Position numbers and translations under genes: made by a program. Below the pieces are notes generated by a model, which had not been told where the DNA came from, made no database searches, and was given only the letters and a program-made list of their open reading frames with translations. Positions 36,874 through 45,867 of a stretch of 64,000 bases of DNA are shown one piece after another. How positions within the stretch are numbered: position 1 is the stretch's first letter; each line of letters begins with the position of its first letter. The DNA is from Chitinophaga hostae (lineage in GTDB: Bacteria > Bacteroidota > Bacteroidia > Chitinophagales > Chitinophagaceae), in assembly GCF_018224885.1 (NCBI RefSeq), contig NZ_JAGTXB010000006.1, positions 372,001 to 436,000 of the forward strand, written 5' to 3'.

Positions 36874-39030
36874 ATGTCCAGATTCAACCTTTATCTATAT
36901 ATCCTTATTTGTTCACCACTGTTGTCGTTGGCGCAGAGTAAGATCACCGGAAAGGTCACCGATAGTAAAAAACATCCTTTGCCCGGCGTTAATATCGCTG
37001 TGAAAGGTTCCTATGATGGCGCTACAACTACTGCAGATGGTTCCTTTTCTTTTACCACTACTGCTAACGGCGAACAGGTGTTGTCGGCTACGCTGACCGG
37101 CTACCAGGTGCTGGAGCTGAAAGTAAACACCAGTACGGACCAGCAGTTGAATATTGTACTGAAGAGTGCTATCAACGCATTGCGGGTAGTGACTATATCC
37201 GCCGGTAGTTTCGAGGCCAGCGATGATAAAAAAGGCACAGTGCTGAAACCGCTGGATATTGTGACCACTGCCGGGGCTGGCGCAGATATTGCCAACGCCA
37301 TTAAAACATTACCTGGCGCGCAGCAAACCAACGACCGGGAAGGCCTGTTTGTGCGGGGCGGTACTGGTTATGAAACCCAGACACTGATAGATGGTATGTT
37401 GGTGAGGAATCCTTTTTCCAGCAGTTTACCTGATATTCCCGGACGCGGCCGTTTCTCCCCTTTCCTGTTTAAAGGCACCACTTTCAGCAGTGGAGGCTAC
37501 TCCGCTCAATACGGGCAGGGTTTATCCTCTGCCCTCATTCTTGAATCGGTTGATTTGCCGGAACGCTCTTCTTCTTCTGTAGGCGTATCGGTGATTGGTG
37601 TAAGCGCTGGTGTAGACAACCTGTCGAAAGACAAAAAAACATCTTACGGGGTGGAAGCAGATTATACTAACCTTGCTCCATACTTCAATATTTTTAAACC
37701 TAAACAGTCGCCTAACCTGGGGCCTGAAATTATCGGTACCTCTGTTAACTTCCGCCGGAAGACCTCCAGAACAGGTATGCTCAAATTTTATGGTTACGGG
37801 AACTGGACAAAGATGGGCTTTAATAAAAACAGCCTGGAATATCCGGGCTATACAGAGTCGTTCAAACTGCATAACAACAACGTATATACGAACCTGACTT
37901 ATCGCGAAAATATCGGGCACGACTGGCATTTATATGTAGGCGCATCTTTTAGCTCCAACACTGATAATATCAATGCAGATACCTTACTGAAAAACTATGC
38001 ACCTACATTGATCAGGGTACAATCTGATCTGAGCCAGTCAAAGCTGATATTATATAAGAACATGGGCCGCTTTTCTGTATTGCGTTTCGGAGGCGAGTAC
38101 CAGTATGCGGTTGAGAAATCAACGATGAATGGGTACCATGCCAATTATGTAGACAACTATACCGCTGCTTTTGCTGAAGGCGACGTTTACTTTACGCCCA
38201 GTTTTGTAGGGCGTGTGGGCGGCCGGGCAGAATATACTTCCGTACTGGGTAAAATGAATTTTGCGCCCCGGGTATCGCTGGCCTATAAAGTAAATAACTA
38301 CAGCCAGTTTTCCATTGCCTATGGCGATTACTACCAGAAGCCGGAGCCTCAGTACATTCGCTTTGATAACTATCTCGGCTACATGAAAGCCACCCACTAT
38401 ATCGTCAGCTATCAGCGGGTAGCCAGCGATTATACCTTCCGTACCGAATTATTCTATAAGAAATACAACGACCTGGTAAAAACGGTGCCTTCTTATAATA
38501 ACAATGGAAGCGGCTATGCACAGGGTATAGAAGTGTTCTGGCGCGACCGGAAAAGTATTAAGAACGTGGACTACTGGATCTCTTATTCTTATCTGGATAC
38601 CAAACGTAATTATCTTAACTATCCTTTCCGGGTACAGCCCGATTTTGCGGCAAATCATACTGCCAGCGTAGTGTATAAGCACTTTTTTCCTAAACTTAGC
38701 ACTAACCTGGGGTTAACATATACTTTTGCCACCGGCCGTCCTTACTACAATCCTAATTTACCGGCCGACAAATTTATGTCTGAAAAAACGATCACATACA
38801 ACGCAGTAGGCGTGAGTGCGAGTTACCTGACCTCTATCCGGAAAGCCTTTACCATCTTCGTTTTATCTGTAAGCAATGCGCCAGGAAACAAGCAGGTATT
38901 TGGTTATCATTATTCCAGCGATGGTTTGCGCCGGGAGGAGATTACACCGAATGTACCAAGATTTATTTTCCTGGGTATGTTTATGAATTTTGGCATAGAC
39001 AGAAGACAGGATGTTATTAATAACCTCTAA
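36874..39030 (+). CDS. TonB-dependent outer-membrane receptor with carboxypeptidase-regulatory-like domain
   Basis: A 718-residue outer-membrane protein: signal peptide (cleavage near SLAQ), a CarboxypepD_reg-like domain (residues about 22-95, SKITGKVTDSKKHPLPGVNI), a plug domain (about 115-225, with VRGGTGYETQTLIDGMLVRNPF) and a 22-strand-type barrel ending in a short hydrophobic tail. It imports a nutrient across the outer membrane using TonB energy. It is shorter than SusC proteins (about 1000 residues) and has no adjacent SusD, so a metal chelate or a small molecule is more likely than a glycan. A full promoter precedes it, and the TPR-like gene follows after 11 bp. Confidence 0.87.
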   Translation: MSRFNLYLYILICSPLLSLAQSKITGKVTDSKKHPLPGVNIAVKGSYDGATTTADGSFSFTTTANGEQVLSATLTGYQVLELKVNTSTDQQLNIVLKSAINALRVVTISAGSFEASDDKKGTVLKPLDIVTTAGAGADIANAIKTLPGAQQTNDREGLFVRGGTGYETQTLIDGMLVRNPFSSSLPDIPGRGRFSPFLFKGTTFSSGGYSAQYGQGLSSALILESVDLPERSSSSVGVSVIGVSAGVDNLSKDKKTSYGVEADYTNLAPYFNIFKPKQSPNLGPEIIGTSVNFRRKTSRTGMLKFYGYGNWTKMGFNKNSLEYPGYTESFKLHNNNVYTNLTYRENIGHDWHLYVGASFSSNTDNINADTLLKNYAPTLIRVQSDLSQSKLILYKNMGRFSVLRFGGEYQYAVEKSTMNGYHANYVDNYTAAFAEGDVYFTPSFVGRVGGRAEYTSVLGKMNFAPRVSLAYKVNNYSQFSIAYGDYYQKPEPQYIRFDNYLGYMKATHYIVSYQRVASDYTFRTELFYKKYNDLVKTVPSYNNNGSGYAQGIEVFWRDRKSIKNVDYWISYSYLDTKRNYLNYPFRVQPDFAANHTASVVYKHFFPKLSTNLGLTYTFATGRPYYNPNLPADKFMSEKTITYNAVGVSASYLTSIRKAFTIFVLSVSNAPGNKQVFGYHYSSDGLRREEITPNVPRFIFLGMFMNFGIDRRQDVINNL

Positions 39031-39041
39031 TCACAATACAT

Positions 39042-39692
39042 ATGAAACGTATCTTTCTTGCTTTTTTATTTACCGGTAGTCTGGCTACCGCAGCTATGGC
39101 CCAAAGTGCCCAGTACCAGGATGCCATGGTAAAGCAAACGTCCGACCTGGACAGCAGCAGCACATTTACACCGGATGGGTTACAACAAAAAGCCAACACT
39201 TTTGAACGCATTGCAGATGCCGAGAAAAGTCAGTGGCTGCCTTATTACTACGCTGCCTATATGCAGGTGATGCAGGCTTTTATGCTGCAAGATAAAACGC
39301 AGATCGATCCGCTGGCAGATAAGGCGGAAAGCAACCTTGATAAGGCGGAAGCGCTGAACCCGAAAAGTTCTGAGATTGCCTGCATCCGCTCATTGGTGGC
39401 TACAGCAAGGCTCACAGTAGATCCGATGACCAGGGGCATGAAATATGGCGCTGAAGCGGCTTCGCAACTGGAACAGGCTAAAGGTCTGAACCCGGAAAAC
39501 CCAAGAGTGTATATGTTACAGGGACAGTCGCTGTTATTTACACCTGAGCAGTTTGGTGGTAGTAAGGCAAAAGCCAAGACCACACTGGAACAGGCATTGG
39601 AAAAGTTTGCCGCCTTCAAACCGGAAAGTAACATAGCACCACATTGGGGGGAGGCTTACACCCGTAAGCTACTGGAGGCCAGCCAGAAATAA
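39042..39692 (+). CDS. Exported TPR-like protein of unknown function
   Basis: A 216-residue protein with a signal peptide (cleavage after AMAQ) and a helical mature part with TPR-like spacing (ADKAESNLDKAEALNPKSSEIACIRSLVATARL and QLEQAKGLNPENPRVYMLQGQSLLF; the LNP turns are typical). It would be periplasmic. Its start lies 11 bp after the TonB receptor gene, so it is in the same operon and may be an accessory factor of that receptor. I do not recognise a named family. Confidence 0.7.
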   Translation: MKRIFLAFLFTGSLATAAMAQSAQYQDAMVKQTSDLDSSSTFTPDGLQQKANTFERIADAEKSQWLPYYYAAYMQVMQAFMLQDKTQIDPLADKAESNLDKAEALNPKSSEIACIRSLVATARLTVDPMTRGMKYGAEAASQLEQAKGLNPENPRVYMLQGQSLLFTPEQFGGSKAKAKTTLEQALEKFAAFKPESNIAPHWGEAYTRKLLEASQK

Positions 39693-39796
39693 TTTGAGAA
39701 ATTTTTATTTAGATATTAGCTATTTTGTTTGCATTGCACGTAAATCATTGAAATAAAACAGCTAAGTATCAAGTAGCGACATTGAAAATCTAACTC

Positions 39797-40099
39797 ATGG
39801 ACTTTAAAGATCTGGACCCGGTACTACATTCTCAATTGCGGCTGGCTATTATGTCGGTGTTGATCAGTGAACAGGAAGCGGAGTTTACGTTTCTGAAAGA
39901 GAAAACCAATGCAACAGCAGGGAATCTGAGTGTACAGATCAATAAGTTACGGGACGCCGATTATATCACGGTGGTTAAACAATTCAAGGACAACTATCCG
40001 CAAACCATGTGTAAGATCACGGTTGCCGGCAAGAAAGCCTTTGAGAACTATGTAGCATCTATTCAGTCTTATCTTGGTGCCGGCAGGCGGAAGGCATGA
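39797..40099 (+). CDS. Small winged-helix transcriptional regulator (HTH_34/MarR-like)
   Basis: A 100-residue protein made of little more than a winged-helix DNA-binding domain: LDPVLHSQLRLAIMSVLISEQEAEFTFLKEKTNATAGNLSVQINKLRDADYITVVKQF, then a beta-wing and VAGKKAFENYV. This arrangement matches HTH_34-type (PF13601) regulators, which usually bind DNA as dimers without a ligand domain. It lies 104 bp after the TPR-like gene on the same strand and may control the TonB receptor operon (inference). Confidence 0.8.
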   Translation: MDFKDLDPVLHSQLRLAIMSVLISEQEAEFTFLKEKTNATAGNLSVQINKLRDADYITVVKQFKDNYPQTMCKITVAGKKAFENYVASIQSYLGAGRRKA

Positions 40100-40114
40100 G
40101 CGATCGTTGTCTTG

Positions 40115-40316
40115 CCCGGGATTTTTTTTGCCCAGGATTAAACTGATTTTGATGATTTTCAGGATTTTTTCATTTTTTTGATTTTTAAAGATTAGCGAAG
40201 ATTTAAGCGAATTTGCTTACATCTTCGCTAATCTTTTAAGATCGAATTATAATCACAATAAAAAAATCCTGAAAATCATCAAAATCAGTTTAATCCTGGG
40301 CAAAAAAAATCCCGGG
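40115..40316. repeat. 56-bp perfect inverted repeat with nested hairpins
   Basis: Arms 40115-40170 and 40261-40316 are exact reverse complements over 56 bp. They contain the ATCCTGAAAATCATCAAAAT type of sequence and end in CCCGGG. Inside lies a second stem, AAAGATTAGCGAAGAT (40188-40203) with 40221-40236, and within that TAAGC/GCTTA. The element fills the gap between the convergent regulator gene and pdxA and would act as a bidirectional terminator, but its nested symmetry resembles a small palindromic mobile or repeat element. Confidence 0.75.
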
Positions 40317-40321
40317 AAAGA

Positions 40322-41383
40322 CTATTCGGAGGCGAGTTCTGTTTTCTTTAACGGGTTCCGGGTATTGTCGGCATAGCGTGCCCGTTGTTCCAGTATTTCC
40401 AGACAGGTAAAAATGGCCTGTCTGAAGGAATCGGGATCTGCCAGGTTTTTGCCGGCGATATCGAAGGCGGTACCGTGGTCAGGGGAAGTGCGTACGATGC
40501 CGAGTCCGGCGGTATAGTTGATGCCATTGCCACTTGCCAGTGATTTGAATGGAATGAGGCCCTGGTCGTGGTACATGGCCAGTACGCCATCGAACTGTTT
40601 AAACATTTCACGGGCAAAGAACGCATCAGCGCTGTAGGGACCGAAGCACAGGATGCCATTACCTTTGGCATGCCTGATAGCGGGGCTGATCTGCTCTATT
40701 TCTTCGCGGCCTATCAGTCCCTCGTCGCCGGCATGAGGATTGAGTCCCAATACGGCTATACGGGGCTGATCAATACCGAAGTCCTTTACCAGGCTATCTT
40801 TCATCAGTTGTAATTTACCGAGGATGTTTTCCTTGGTAACATGCTTTGCGACGTCTGCCAGCGGCACATGTTCGGTGAGCAGGCCCACCCGCATATTGTC
40901 CGCGGTCATAAACATCAGCACATCTTTAGCATTGAAAGCATCCCGCAGGTAAGGAGTATGGCCGGTATAGTTGAAATTGGCGCTCTGGATATTGTTCTTA
41001 TGGATTGGGGCGGTTACAAGTCCGCTGAGGTAGCCTTCCTGCATACATTTAATGGCTATTTCCAGTGCCCGGGCGGCGTATTTGCCACCGGTTTCGTTCA
41101 AAACGCCGGGCGTGATCTGTACTTCTTCTTCCCAGCAATTGTACACATTCACCTGTTTATGATTTAAACGGGTAAAATCCTTGATGCTCTGGTAATTGAA
41201 GTTGTTCTCATTCATCAGCTTCCGGTAAAAGTTGATGGTTTTGTTGGACGCAAAAATCACCGGCGTGCAAAATTCCATCATACGTGTATCTAAAAACGTT
41301 TTGATGATAATTTCTGCGCCAATGCTGTTGATATCACCGATGGTGATACCTATTACCGGTTTGTTGATCTGGATGGTACTCAT
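40322..41383 (-). CDS. pdxA: 4-hydroxythreonine-4-phosphate dehydrogenase
   Basis: A 353-residue cytoplasmic enzyme of the DXP-dependent pyridoxal 5'-phosphate pathway. It oxidises 4-phosphohydroxy-L-threonine with NAD to 3-amino-2-oxopropyl phosphate, which PdxJ uses. PdxA signatures are GITIGDINSIGAEI at the N-terminus, TAPIHKNNI, NYTGHTPYLRD, VLGLNPHAGDEGLIG with metal-binding His, YHDQGLIPFK and TSPDHGTAFDIAG. It is divergent from rsmA across an inverted-repeat promoter region; this pdxA-rsmA adjacency is familiar from many bacteria (ksgA-pdxA). Confidence 0.95.
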   Translation of the reverse strand: MSTIQINKPVIGITIGDINSIGAEIIIKTFLDTRMMEFCTPVIFASNKTINFYRKLMNENNFNYQSIKDFTRLNHKQVNVYNCWEEEVQITPGVLNETGGKYAARALEIAIKCMQEGYLSGLVTAPIHKNNIQSANFNYTGHTPYLRDAFNAKDVLMFMTADNMRVGLLTEHVPLADVAKHVTKENILGKLQLMKDSLVKDFGIDQPRIAVLGLNPHAGDEGLIGREEIEQISPAIRHAKGNGILCFGPYSADAFFAREMFKQFDGVLAMYHDQGLIPFKSLASGNGINYTAGLGIVRTSPDHGTAFDIAGKNLADPDSFRQAIFTCLEILEQRARYADNTRNPLKKTELASE

Positions 41384-41405
41384 GCTGTATTACCTCAATG
41401 AGTGG

Positions 41406-41413
41406 CAAAGATA
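41406..41413 (-). promoter_or_regulatory. -7 box of pdxA
   Basis: On the minus strand this reads TATCTTTG (TAnnTTTG), 22 bp upstream of the pdxA start. Confidence 0.6.
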
Positions 41414-41571
41414 GTGATTTAGCTTTTAGCTTTTAGCCGTTAGCTTTTAGGAAATGCAGCGAAGAACATAATATGGTCCTCTCTGCATTTGCTAAAAGCT
41501 AAAAGCTAACGGCTAAAAGCTGGTTCGGTATTTCCTAAAAGCTAACGGCTAAAAGCTAAAAGCTAAATCGC

Positions 41572-41579
41572 TATCTTTG
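41572..41579 (+). promoter_or_regulatory. -7 box of rsmA
   Basis: TATCTTTG ends only 8 bp before the rsmA ATG at 41588. Transcription would begin within a few bases of the start codon, so the mRNA may be leaderless. Confidence 0.6.
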
Positions 41580-41587
41580 CCGGATCA

Positions 41588-42343
41588 ATGTATACACTAA
41601 AGAAATCACTCGGCCAGCATTTCCTCACGGATGAAAATATCTCCCGGAAAATTGTGGAGTCGTTACCTGTAACCGAAGGCCAGCAAGTGCTGGAGGTGGG
41701 CCCCGGCGGGGGCGCCATCACGAAATACCTGCTGCAGCTGCCAGGCATTCAATTCAAAGCCATAGAGCTGGATACAGAAAAGGTACAGTTCCTGGAAAAG
41801 ACCTACCCGGCTATCCAGGGAAAGCTGATCAATGAAAGCATCCTGGATGCCGCCCTGCCTTTTGAGGGTTCTTTCCGCCTGATTGGCAACTTTCCTTATA
41901 ATATATCTACACAAATCATGTTCAGGTTGCTTGAATGGCGCAGCCAGGTGGATGTGGTAGTGGGTATGTTCCAGAAGGAAGTAGCCCAGCGGATTGCCGC
42001 TCCGCATGGCAATAAGGAATATGGTATTCTCAGCGTGCTGTTACAGGCCTATTATAAAATTGAATATTTGTTTGAAGTACATGAAAACTGCTTCAATCCG
42101 CCGCCGAAAGTGAAATCTGCCGTGATCCGCCTTACCCGGCTGGAGCAACCGGTAGATATCGCCTCTGAGCGTAAATTTTTTGTATTGGTAAAAACGGCAT
42201 TCGGCCAACGTCGCAAGCAATTGCGTAACCCGCTGAAAACGATGTTTGATAAGGAGCTGTTAGCACAGGATCCCATCTTTACAAAAAGAGCTGAAGAGCT
42301 GAGTGTGGCTGATTTTGCAGCATTATCCCATAAGATGATATGA
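41588..42343 (+). CDS. rsmA: 16S rRNA (adenine(1518)-N6/adenine(1519)-N6)-dimethyltransferase
   Basis: A 251-residue KsgA/Dim1-family enzyme that dimethylates the two adenines of the 3' terminal helix of 16S rRNA late in 30S assembly. The start [17 protein letters not shown]-binding motif [13 protein letters not shown], the catalytic NFPYNIS (NLPYN type) and the C-terminal [12 protein letters not shown] and [10 protein letters not shown] blocks are all present. The ATG at 41588 gives the canonical N-terminus. It overlaps the following dehydrogenase gene by 4 bp (ATGA). Confidence 0.96.
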   Translation: MYTLKKSLGQHFLTDENISRKIVESLPVTEGQQVLEVGPGGGAITKYLLQLPGIQFKAIELDTEKVQFLEKTYPAIQGKLINESILDAALPFEGSFRLIGNFPYNISTQIMFRLLEWRSQVDVVVGMFQKEVAQRIAAPHGNKEYGILSVLLQAYYKIEYLFEVHENCFNPPPKVKSAVIRLTRLEQPVDIASERKFFVLVKTAFGQRRKQLRNPLKTMFDKELLAQDPIFTKRAEELSVADFAALSHKMI

Positions 42344-43269
42344 GCAGGAAAGTATTAATTACCGCAAAAGCGCATCCTTATTTAATTGAACAGCTGGAAA
42401 ACAAAGGTTTTGAAGTAATCTACCAGCCGTCTGTTTCGTACGATGAAGTATACAGTGCCATCAGAGATTGTGTAGGACTGATTGTTACCACCCGTATTCA
42501 TGTAGATAAGCATATTATTGACCATGCCCCGCAGTTGCAATGGATTGGCCGCCTCGGCTCCGGTATGGAACTGATTGATGTGCCTTATGCCGAAAGCAAG
42601 GGTATTCGTTGTGTGAGCAGCCCGGAAGGCAACCGGGATGCAGTGGGAGAGCAGGCCGTGGGCATGCTCCTTTGTTTGCTGAACAATATACTGAAAAGCA
42701 GCCTGGAACTCCGGGCTGGTATCTGGGAGCGCGACGGCAACCGGGGATATGAACTGAATGGTAAAACCGTAGGCATTATCGGCTATGGAAATACCGGCAG
42801 TACCTTTGCCCGCAAGCTGCAGGGATTTGATGTAAATATCCTGGCATACGACAAGTATAAGACCGGTTTTAGTGGTGGCGCCGTGAAAGAGGCCACCATG
42901 GAGCAAATATTCCGGGAGGCAGACGTAGTGAGCTTACACCTGCCGCTGACGGCAGAAACAAAGTACCTGGGCAACGCGGGCTTTTTTGCATCCTTTGCCC
43001 GGCCGGTATGGTTTATGAATACGGCGAGAGGCAAGCTGGTGAATAACCGCGACCTCATTGCCGCCTTACAGAGCGGAGTGCTGGCAGGCGCCTGCCTGGA
43101 TGTGCTGGAGAATGAAAAATTAACGACATATAACGACGAGGAAAAGGAACAACTGGCCTGGCTGCTGAAAGCGCCTAATGTGGTGGTAACACCGCATATC
43201 GCCGGTTATTCCCATCAGGCGAGCATTAAGATGGCCCGCATTGTATTAGAGAAATTAAACATTTTATAA
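42340..43269 (+). CDS. D-isomer-specific 2-hydroxyacid dehydrogenase
   Basis: A 309-residue cytoplasmic NAD-dependent dehydrogenase. The NAD-binding Rossmann motif is [17 protein letters not shown], and the catalytic residues are R in [10 protein letters not shown] in DVLENEK and H in TPHIAGYS. It reduces 2-keto acids to D-2-hydroxyacids or the reverse. The sequence resembles phosphoglycerate dehydrogenase without a regulatory ACT domain, but it is not clear enough to call serA. It overlaps rsmA by 4 bp, so it is translated from the same message. Confidence 0.87.
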   Translation: MSRKVLITAKAHPYLIEQLENKGFEVIYQPSVSYDEVYSAIRDCVGLIVTTRIHVDKHIIDHAPQLQWIGRLGSGMELIDVPYAESKGIRCVSSPEGNRDAVGEQAVGMLLCLLNNILKSSLELRAGIWERDGNRGYELNGKTVGIIGYGNTGSTFARKLQGFDVNILAYDKYKTGFSGGAVKEATMEQIFREADVVSLHLPLTAETKYLGNAGFFASFARPVWFMNTARGKLVNNRDLIAALQSGVLAGACLDVLENEKLTTYNDEEKEQLAWLLKAPNVVVTPHIAGYSHQASIKMARIVLEKLNIL

Positions 43270-43364
43270 ACCTGTCAAGCACAGGTTGAATTTCGGGATA
43301 AAATATTGATTATCAATTATTTTAATCCGGAAATAAGGGCCTTTTTTCTTTATCGGAAATTCAT

Positions 43365-43372
43365 TATATTTG
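43365..43372 (+). promoter_or_regulatory. Putative -7 box of greA
   Basis: TATATTTG matches TAnnTTTG, leaving a leader of about 75 nt before the greA ATG at 43454. A T-rich stretch (TTTTTT) lies about 20 bp upstream. Confidence 0.5.
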
Positions 43373-43453
43373 CAATAATACCAGTAAACAACGCTTCTGT
43401 GCAAATGGAGGCGTTGATTTTTTTTTCTTATAACCAAAAAAACACAGCAGGTT

Positions 43454-43927
43454 ATGTCTGGCATAAATTACATTACGAAAGAAACCCTGGATCAGATGAT
43501 GAGTGAATTGACCCAACTTAAAACCAAGGGTCGGGCCGAAATTGCGCGGGCTATTTCAGAAGCTAGAGAAAAGGGAGACTTGAAGGAAAATGCCGAATAT
43601 GATGCCGCCAAGGAAGCGCAGGGGTTGCATGAAGCCAAGATTGCTGCACTCGAGGGTGCGATAGCAACATCACGTATTGTGAGTGCGGATGCTATTGATA
43701 CCTCCAAAGTATCCATCCTTTGTAAAGTAACTATTACAAACGTAGCTAATAAGAAGACGGTTACCTACCAGATCGTTTCAGAAACAGAAGCCGATCTCAA
43801 GGCTGGCAAAATTTCTGTGACTTCTCCCATTGGCAAAGGCTTACTGGGGAAGCATGTAGGCGATGTGGCCGAGGTGCAGGCGCCGAACGGACAAGTTAAA
43901 TTCAAAATTGATAATATAACTGCATAA
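43454..43927 (+). CDS. greA: Transcription elongation factor GreA
   Basis: A 157-residue factor that enters the RNA polymerase secondary channel and stimulates cleavage of backtracked RNA. The N-terminal coiled coil carries the acidic tip ARAISEAREKGDLKENAEYDAAKEAQG, the functional signature of GreA. The C-terminal FKBP-like domain has SPIGKGLLGKHVGDVAEVQAPNG. The ATG at 43454 fits the usual MSxINYITKE beginning. The gene is followed by an intrinsic terminator. Confidence 0.95.
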   Translation: MSGINYITKETLDQMMSELTQLKTKGRAEIARAISEAREKGDLKENAEYDAAKEAQGLHEAKIAALEGAIATSRIVSADAIDTSKVSILCKVTITNVANKKTVTYQIVSETEADLKAGKISVTSPIGKGLLGKHVGDVAEVQAPNGQVKFKIDNITA

Positions 43928-43957
43928 GCGCTACTGGCACTTTTTCATGATATTTGC

Positions 43958-43986
43958 AGGGTTGCATTCATTTGCAACCCTTTTTT
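43958..43986 (+). terminator. Intrinsic terminator after greA
   Basis: AGGGTTGCA (43958-43966) pairs with TGCAACCCT (43973-43981) over 9 bp with a 6-nt loop, followed by a run of T. Confidence 0.85.
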
Positions 43987-44016
43987 ATTTTACATTGGCA
44001 TTAAGAATCTAATCAT

Positions 44017-44406
44017 ATGACCATCTTTACGAAAATTATCAAAGGCGAGATTCCAAGTTATAAAATAGCAGAGAATGAACATTTTTATGCTTTCCTGGAT
44101 ATTTTCCCGTTGGTAAAAGGGCATACCCTGGTAGTTCCAAAAACAGAAACAGATAAGTTTTTTGATGTGTCGGATGCGCTGCTGGCGGAATGGCTGCTGT
44201 TTGCCAAGCCTATTGCCCACGCGATTGAAAAGGTAATCCCCTGTAATCGTATAGGCGTTAGTGTGGTAGGACTGGAGGTGCCGCATGCCCATATGCACCT
44301 GATACCGATCAATTCGGCAGATGATATGAATTTTTCCCGCAGTAAGCTGAAGCTGTCTGTAGAAGAATTTAAGGAGATACAGGCGCAGATCATAGCTGCA
44401 TTGTAA
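44017..44406 (+). CDS. HIT family nucleotide-binding hydrolase (Hint-like)
   Basis: A 129-residue histidine-triad protein. The HxHxH active site is PHAHMHLIPI, and the beginning MTIFTKIIKGEIPSYKI is typical of bacterial HIT/HinT proteins, which hydrolyse adenosine phosphoramidates and related nucleotides. The mature length is normal. It ends 3 bp before the convergent response-regulator gene, with no hairpin between them. Confidence 0.93.
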   Translation: MTIFTKIIKGEIPSYKIAENEHFYAFLDIFPLVKGHTLVVPKTETDKFFDVSDALLAEWLLFAKPIAHAIEKVIPCNRIGVSVVGLEVPHAHMHLIPINSADDMNFSRSKLKLSVEEFKEIQAQIIAAL

Positions 44407-44409
44407 CAG

Positions 44410-45108
44410 TTATCTGGCTGGGGGTATATTGAACCGGAATCCTACACCATGCACCGTTTCCAGTTTGATTTGCGGATCTGATTTGAAATGTTTCCTTAGT
44501 TTGGTAATAAAAACATCCATACTGCGTCCGAGGAAATAGTCGTCTTTTCCCCATACGTTGGAAAGTATGTCTTCTCTTTTCAGTGTTTTATTGGGGTTGT
44601 TACAGAAATATTTGAGCAGATCCGCTTCCTTTTGGGTAACGGAAATGGATATATCTCCATTGGAAGTATAGAGGCGAAGGTCTTCATAATCGAAGGTGAG
44701 TTGTCCGATGGCAAAGAGGTGCGCTTTATCTTTTCCCCGGCTCATGGTCCGTTTCAGGAAAACTTCGATCCTCAGGATCAGTTCCTGCATACTGAAAGGC
44801 TTGCTGATATAATCGTCAGCACCGGTTTGGAGACCTGCTATTCTGTCTTCTTTTTCATTTTTGGAAGTGAGGAATAATATAGGAACGTGGTCATTGAGTT
44901 CGCGGATCTGCTGTGCGAGTTGTAGGCCGTCTTTTTTGGGCATTACCACATCCAGTAAGCAAATATCAAATGAGCGTGCCTGGAATTGTTCCCATGCTGC
45001 CTGGCCGTCGATACTGTGCACTACTTCATAACCCGCTTCTTCCAATCGTTTTTTCGTAACCGCACCAATATTTTGATCATCTTCCACCAATAGGATTCTT
45101 GCTTTCAT
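44410..45108 (-). CDS. OmpR-family response regulator, RprY-like (no adjacent kinase)
   Basis: A 232-residue regulator: receiver with D10/D11, phospho-acceptor D53 in LLDVVMPKKDG and KPF near residue 103; winged helix ending VHGVGFRFNIP. The segment GRSMDVFITKLRKHF matches the Bacteroidota RprY-type subfamily. A second copy of the same subfamily is encoded at 47795. No histidine kinase gene is adjacent, so its partner lies elsewhere. It is transcribed towards the HIT gene. Confidence 0.88.
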   Translation of the reverse strand: MKARILLVEDDQNIGAVTKKRLEEAGYEVVHSIDGQAAWEQFQARSFDICLLDVVMPKKDGLQLAQQIRELNDHVPILFLTSKNEKEDRIAGLQTGADDYISKPFSMQELILRIEVFLKRTMSRGKDKAHLFAIGQLTFDYEDLRLYTSNGDISISVTQKEADLLKYFCNNPNKTLKREDILSNVWGKDDYFLGRSMDVFITKLRKHFKSDPQIKLETVHGVGFRFNIPPAR

Positions 45109-45293
45109 ATCTGCCTGATGCTGATTAATATAAAAAAGCTTGTTATATAACCTGTGTGTAACAAATGATGGTCACTTTTCATAGTCAAGCTATTATCCCG
45201 GCACCTGGCCGTTAGCTTTAAATGGGTGTTGAATTGCAACCAAAGTAACTACAATTTACGGATTTATGAAATAACCTTTTCACCTGGTGTTTT

Positions 45294-45854
45294 TTATCGG
45301 GCGATCCTTTCCGGATGCTGCTGCAGGAACTGCTCCCAGCCTTTTGCCTTGCTGAGGCCTGCGAGCGGGCTGCTTTCCTGGTAAAAATGGCAAACAGCTA
45401 CGGCGAGGGCATCTGTAGCATCAAGGTAATCAGGGCGTTCGGCGATACGGAGAATGCGTTGCAGCATGAGCCATACCTGTTCTTTATCAGCATTACCATT
45501 GCCGGTAACAGATTGTTTTACTTTTTTCGGGGAATATTCTGTGACAGTCAGCCCTCCCTGTATGGCCGCAGCAATAGCTACTCCCTGGGCCCGACCCAGT
45601 TTAAGCATACTTTGTACGTTCTTGCCAAAAAAAGGGGCTTCGATAGCAAAACCGGTAGGCTTATGCTGTTGAATGAGTTCCTGTACCCTGCAGTGAATCA
45701 GCTGTAGTCGTTCGTAGTGATCTTTGAATTTGGATAGCTTTAGTACATCCATCTCTATGAGACTGGCCTTTTTTCCTTCGATAAGTATAAGCCCATAGCC
45801 CATTACGAGGGTACCGGGGTCAATGCCGAGAATTATTTTTGACTTGTTTGCCAA
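45294..45854 (-). CDS. ruvC: Crossover junction endodeoxyribonuclease RuvC
   Basis: A 186-residue Holliday-junction resolvase that works with RuvAB. The active-site acids are seen in ILGIDPGTLVMGYG, IEAPFFGKNVQS and DYLDATDALAVAVCH. The length is usual. The gene has a -7 box (TACTTTTG) 36 bp upstream. ruvB lies 3 kb away on the same strand but in a different transcription unit; ruvA is not in the window. Confidence 0.95.
   Translation of the reverse strand: MANKSKIILGIDPGTLVMGYGLILIEGKKASLIEMDVLKLSKFKDHYERLQLIHCRVQELIQQHKPTGFAIEAPFFGKNVQSMLKLGRAQGVAIAAAIQGGLTVTEYSPKKVKQSVTGNGNADKEQVWLMLQRILRIAERPDYLDATDALAVAVCHFYQESSPLAGLSKAKGWEQFLQQHPERIAR
45834..45841 (+). promoter_or_regulatory. Putative -7 box of the flippase-like gene, inside the ruvC 5' end
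   Basis: TATTTTTG (TAnnTTTG) lies on the plus strand within the first codons of ruvC. It supports a flippase start downstream of it (TTG 45868) rather than the ATG at 45823. Confidence 0.4.
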
Positions 45855-45867
45855 CCACAGTTTATTT

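Larger units (their letters stand above)
41404..41581. repeat. Inverted repeat carrying mirror-image promoters for pdxA and rsmA
   Basis: Arms 41404-41455 and 41530-41581 are reverse complements over 52 bp with one mismatch. Each arm consists of GCTAAnn heptads and carries a TATCTTTG box pointing outward. A third heptad block lies in the middle (41491-41520), with GCTGGTTCG at 41519 and CTGCATTT at 41483. Confidence 0.8.

Noticed and set aside
40115..40316. Inverted repeat considered as an insertion sequence.
   Set aside because: Only about 90 bp lie between the arms, with no transposase frame; at most it is a non-autonomous element.
41416..41567. Heptad repeats considered as a CRISPR array.
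   Set aside because: Units are 7-10 bp, degenerate, in both orientations and without regular spacers; there are no cas genes.
43270..43453. Possible tRNA or small RNA before greA.
   Set aside because: No cloverleaf or stable stem was found; the region holds a promoter and a leader only.
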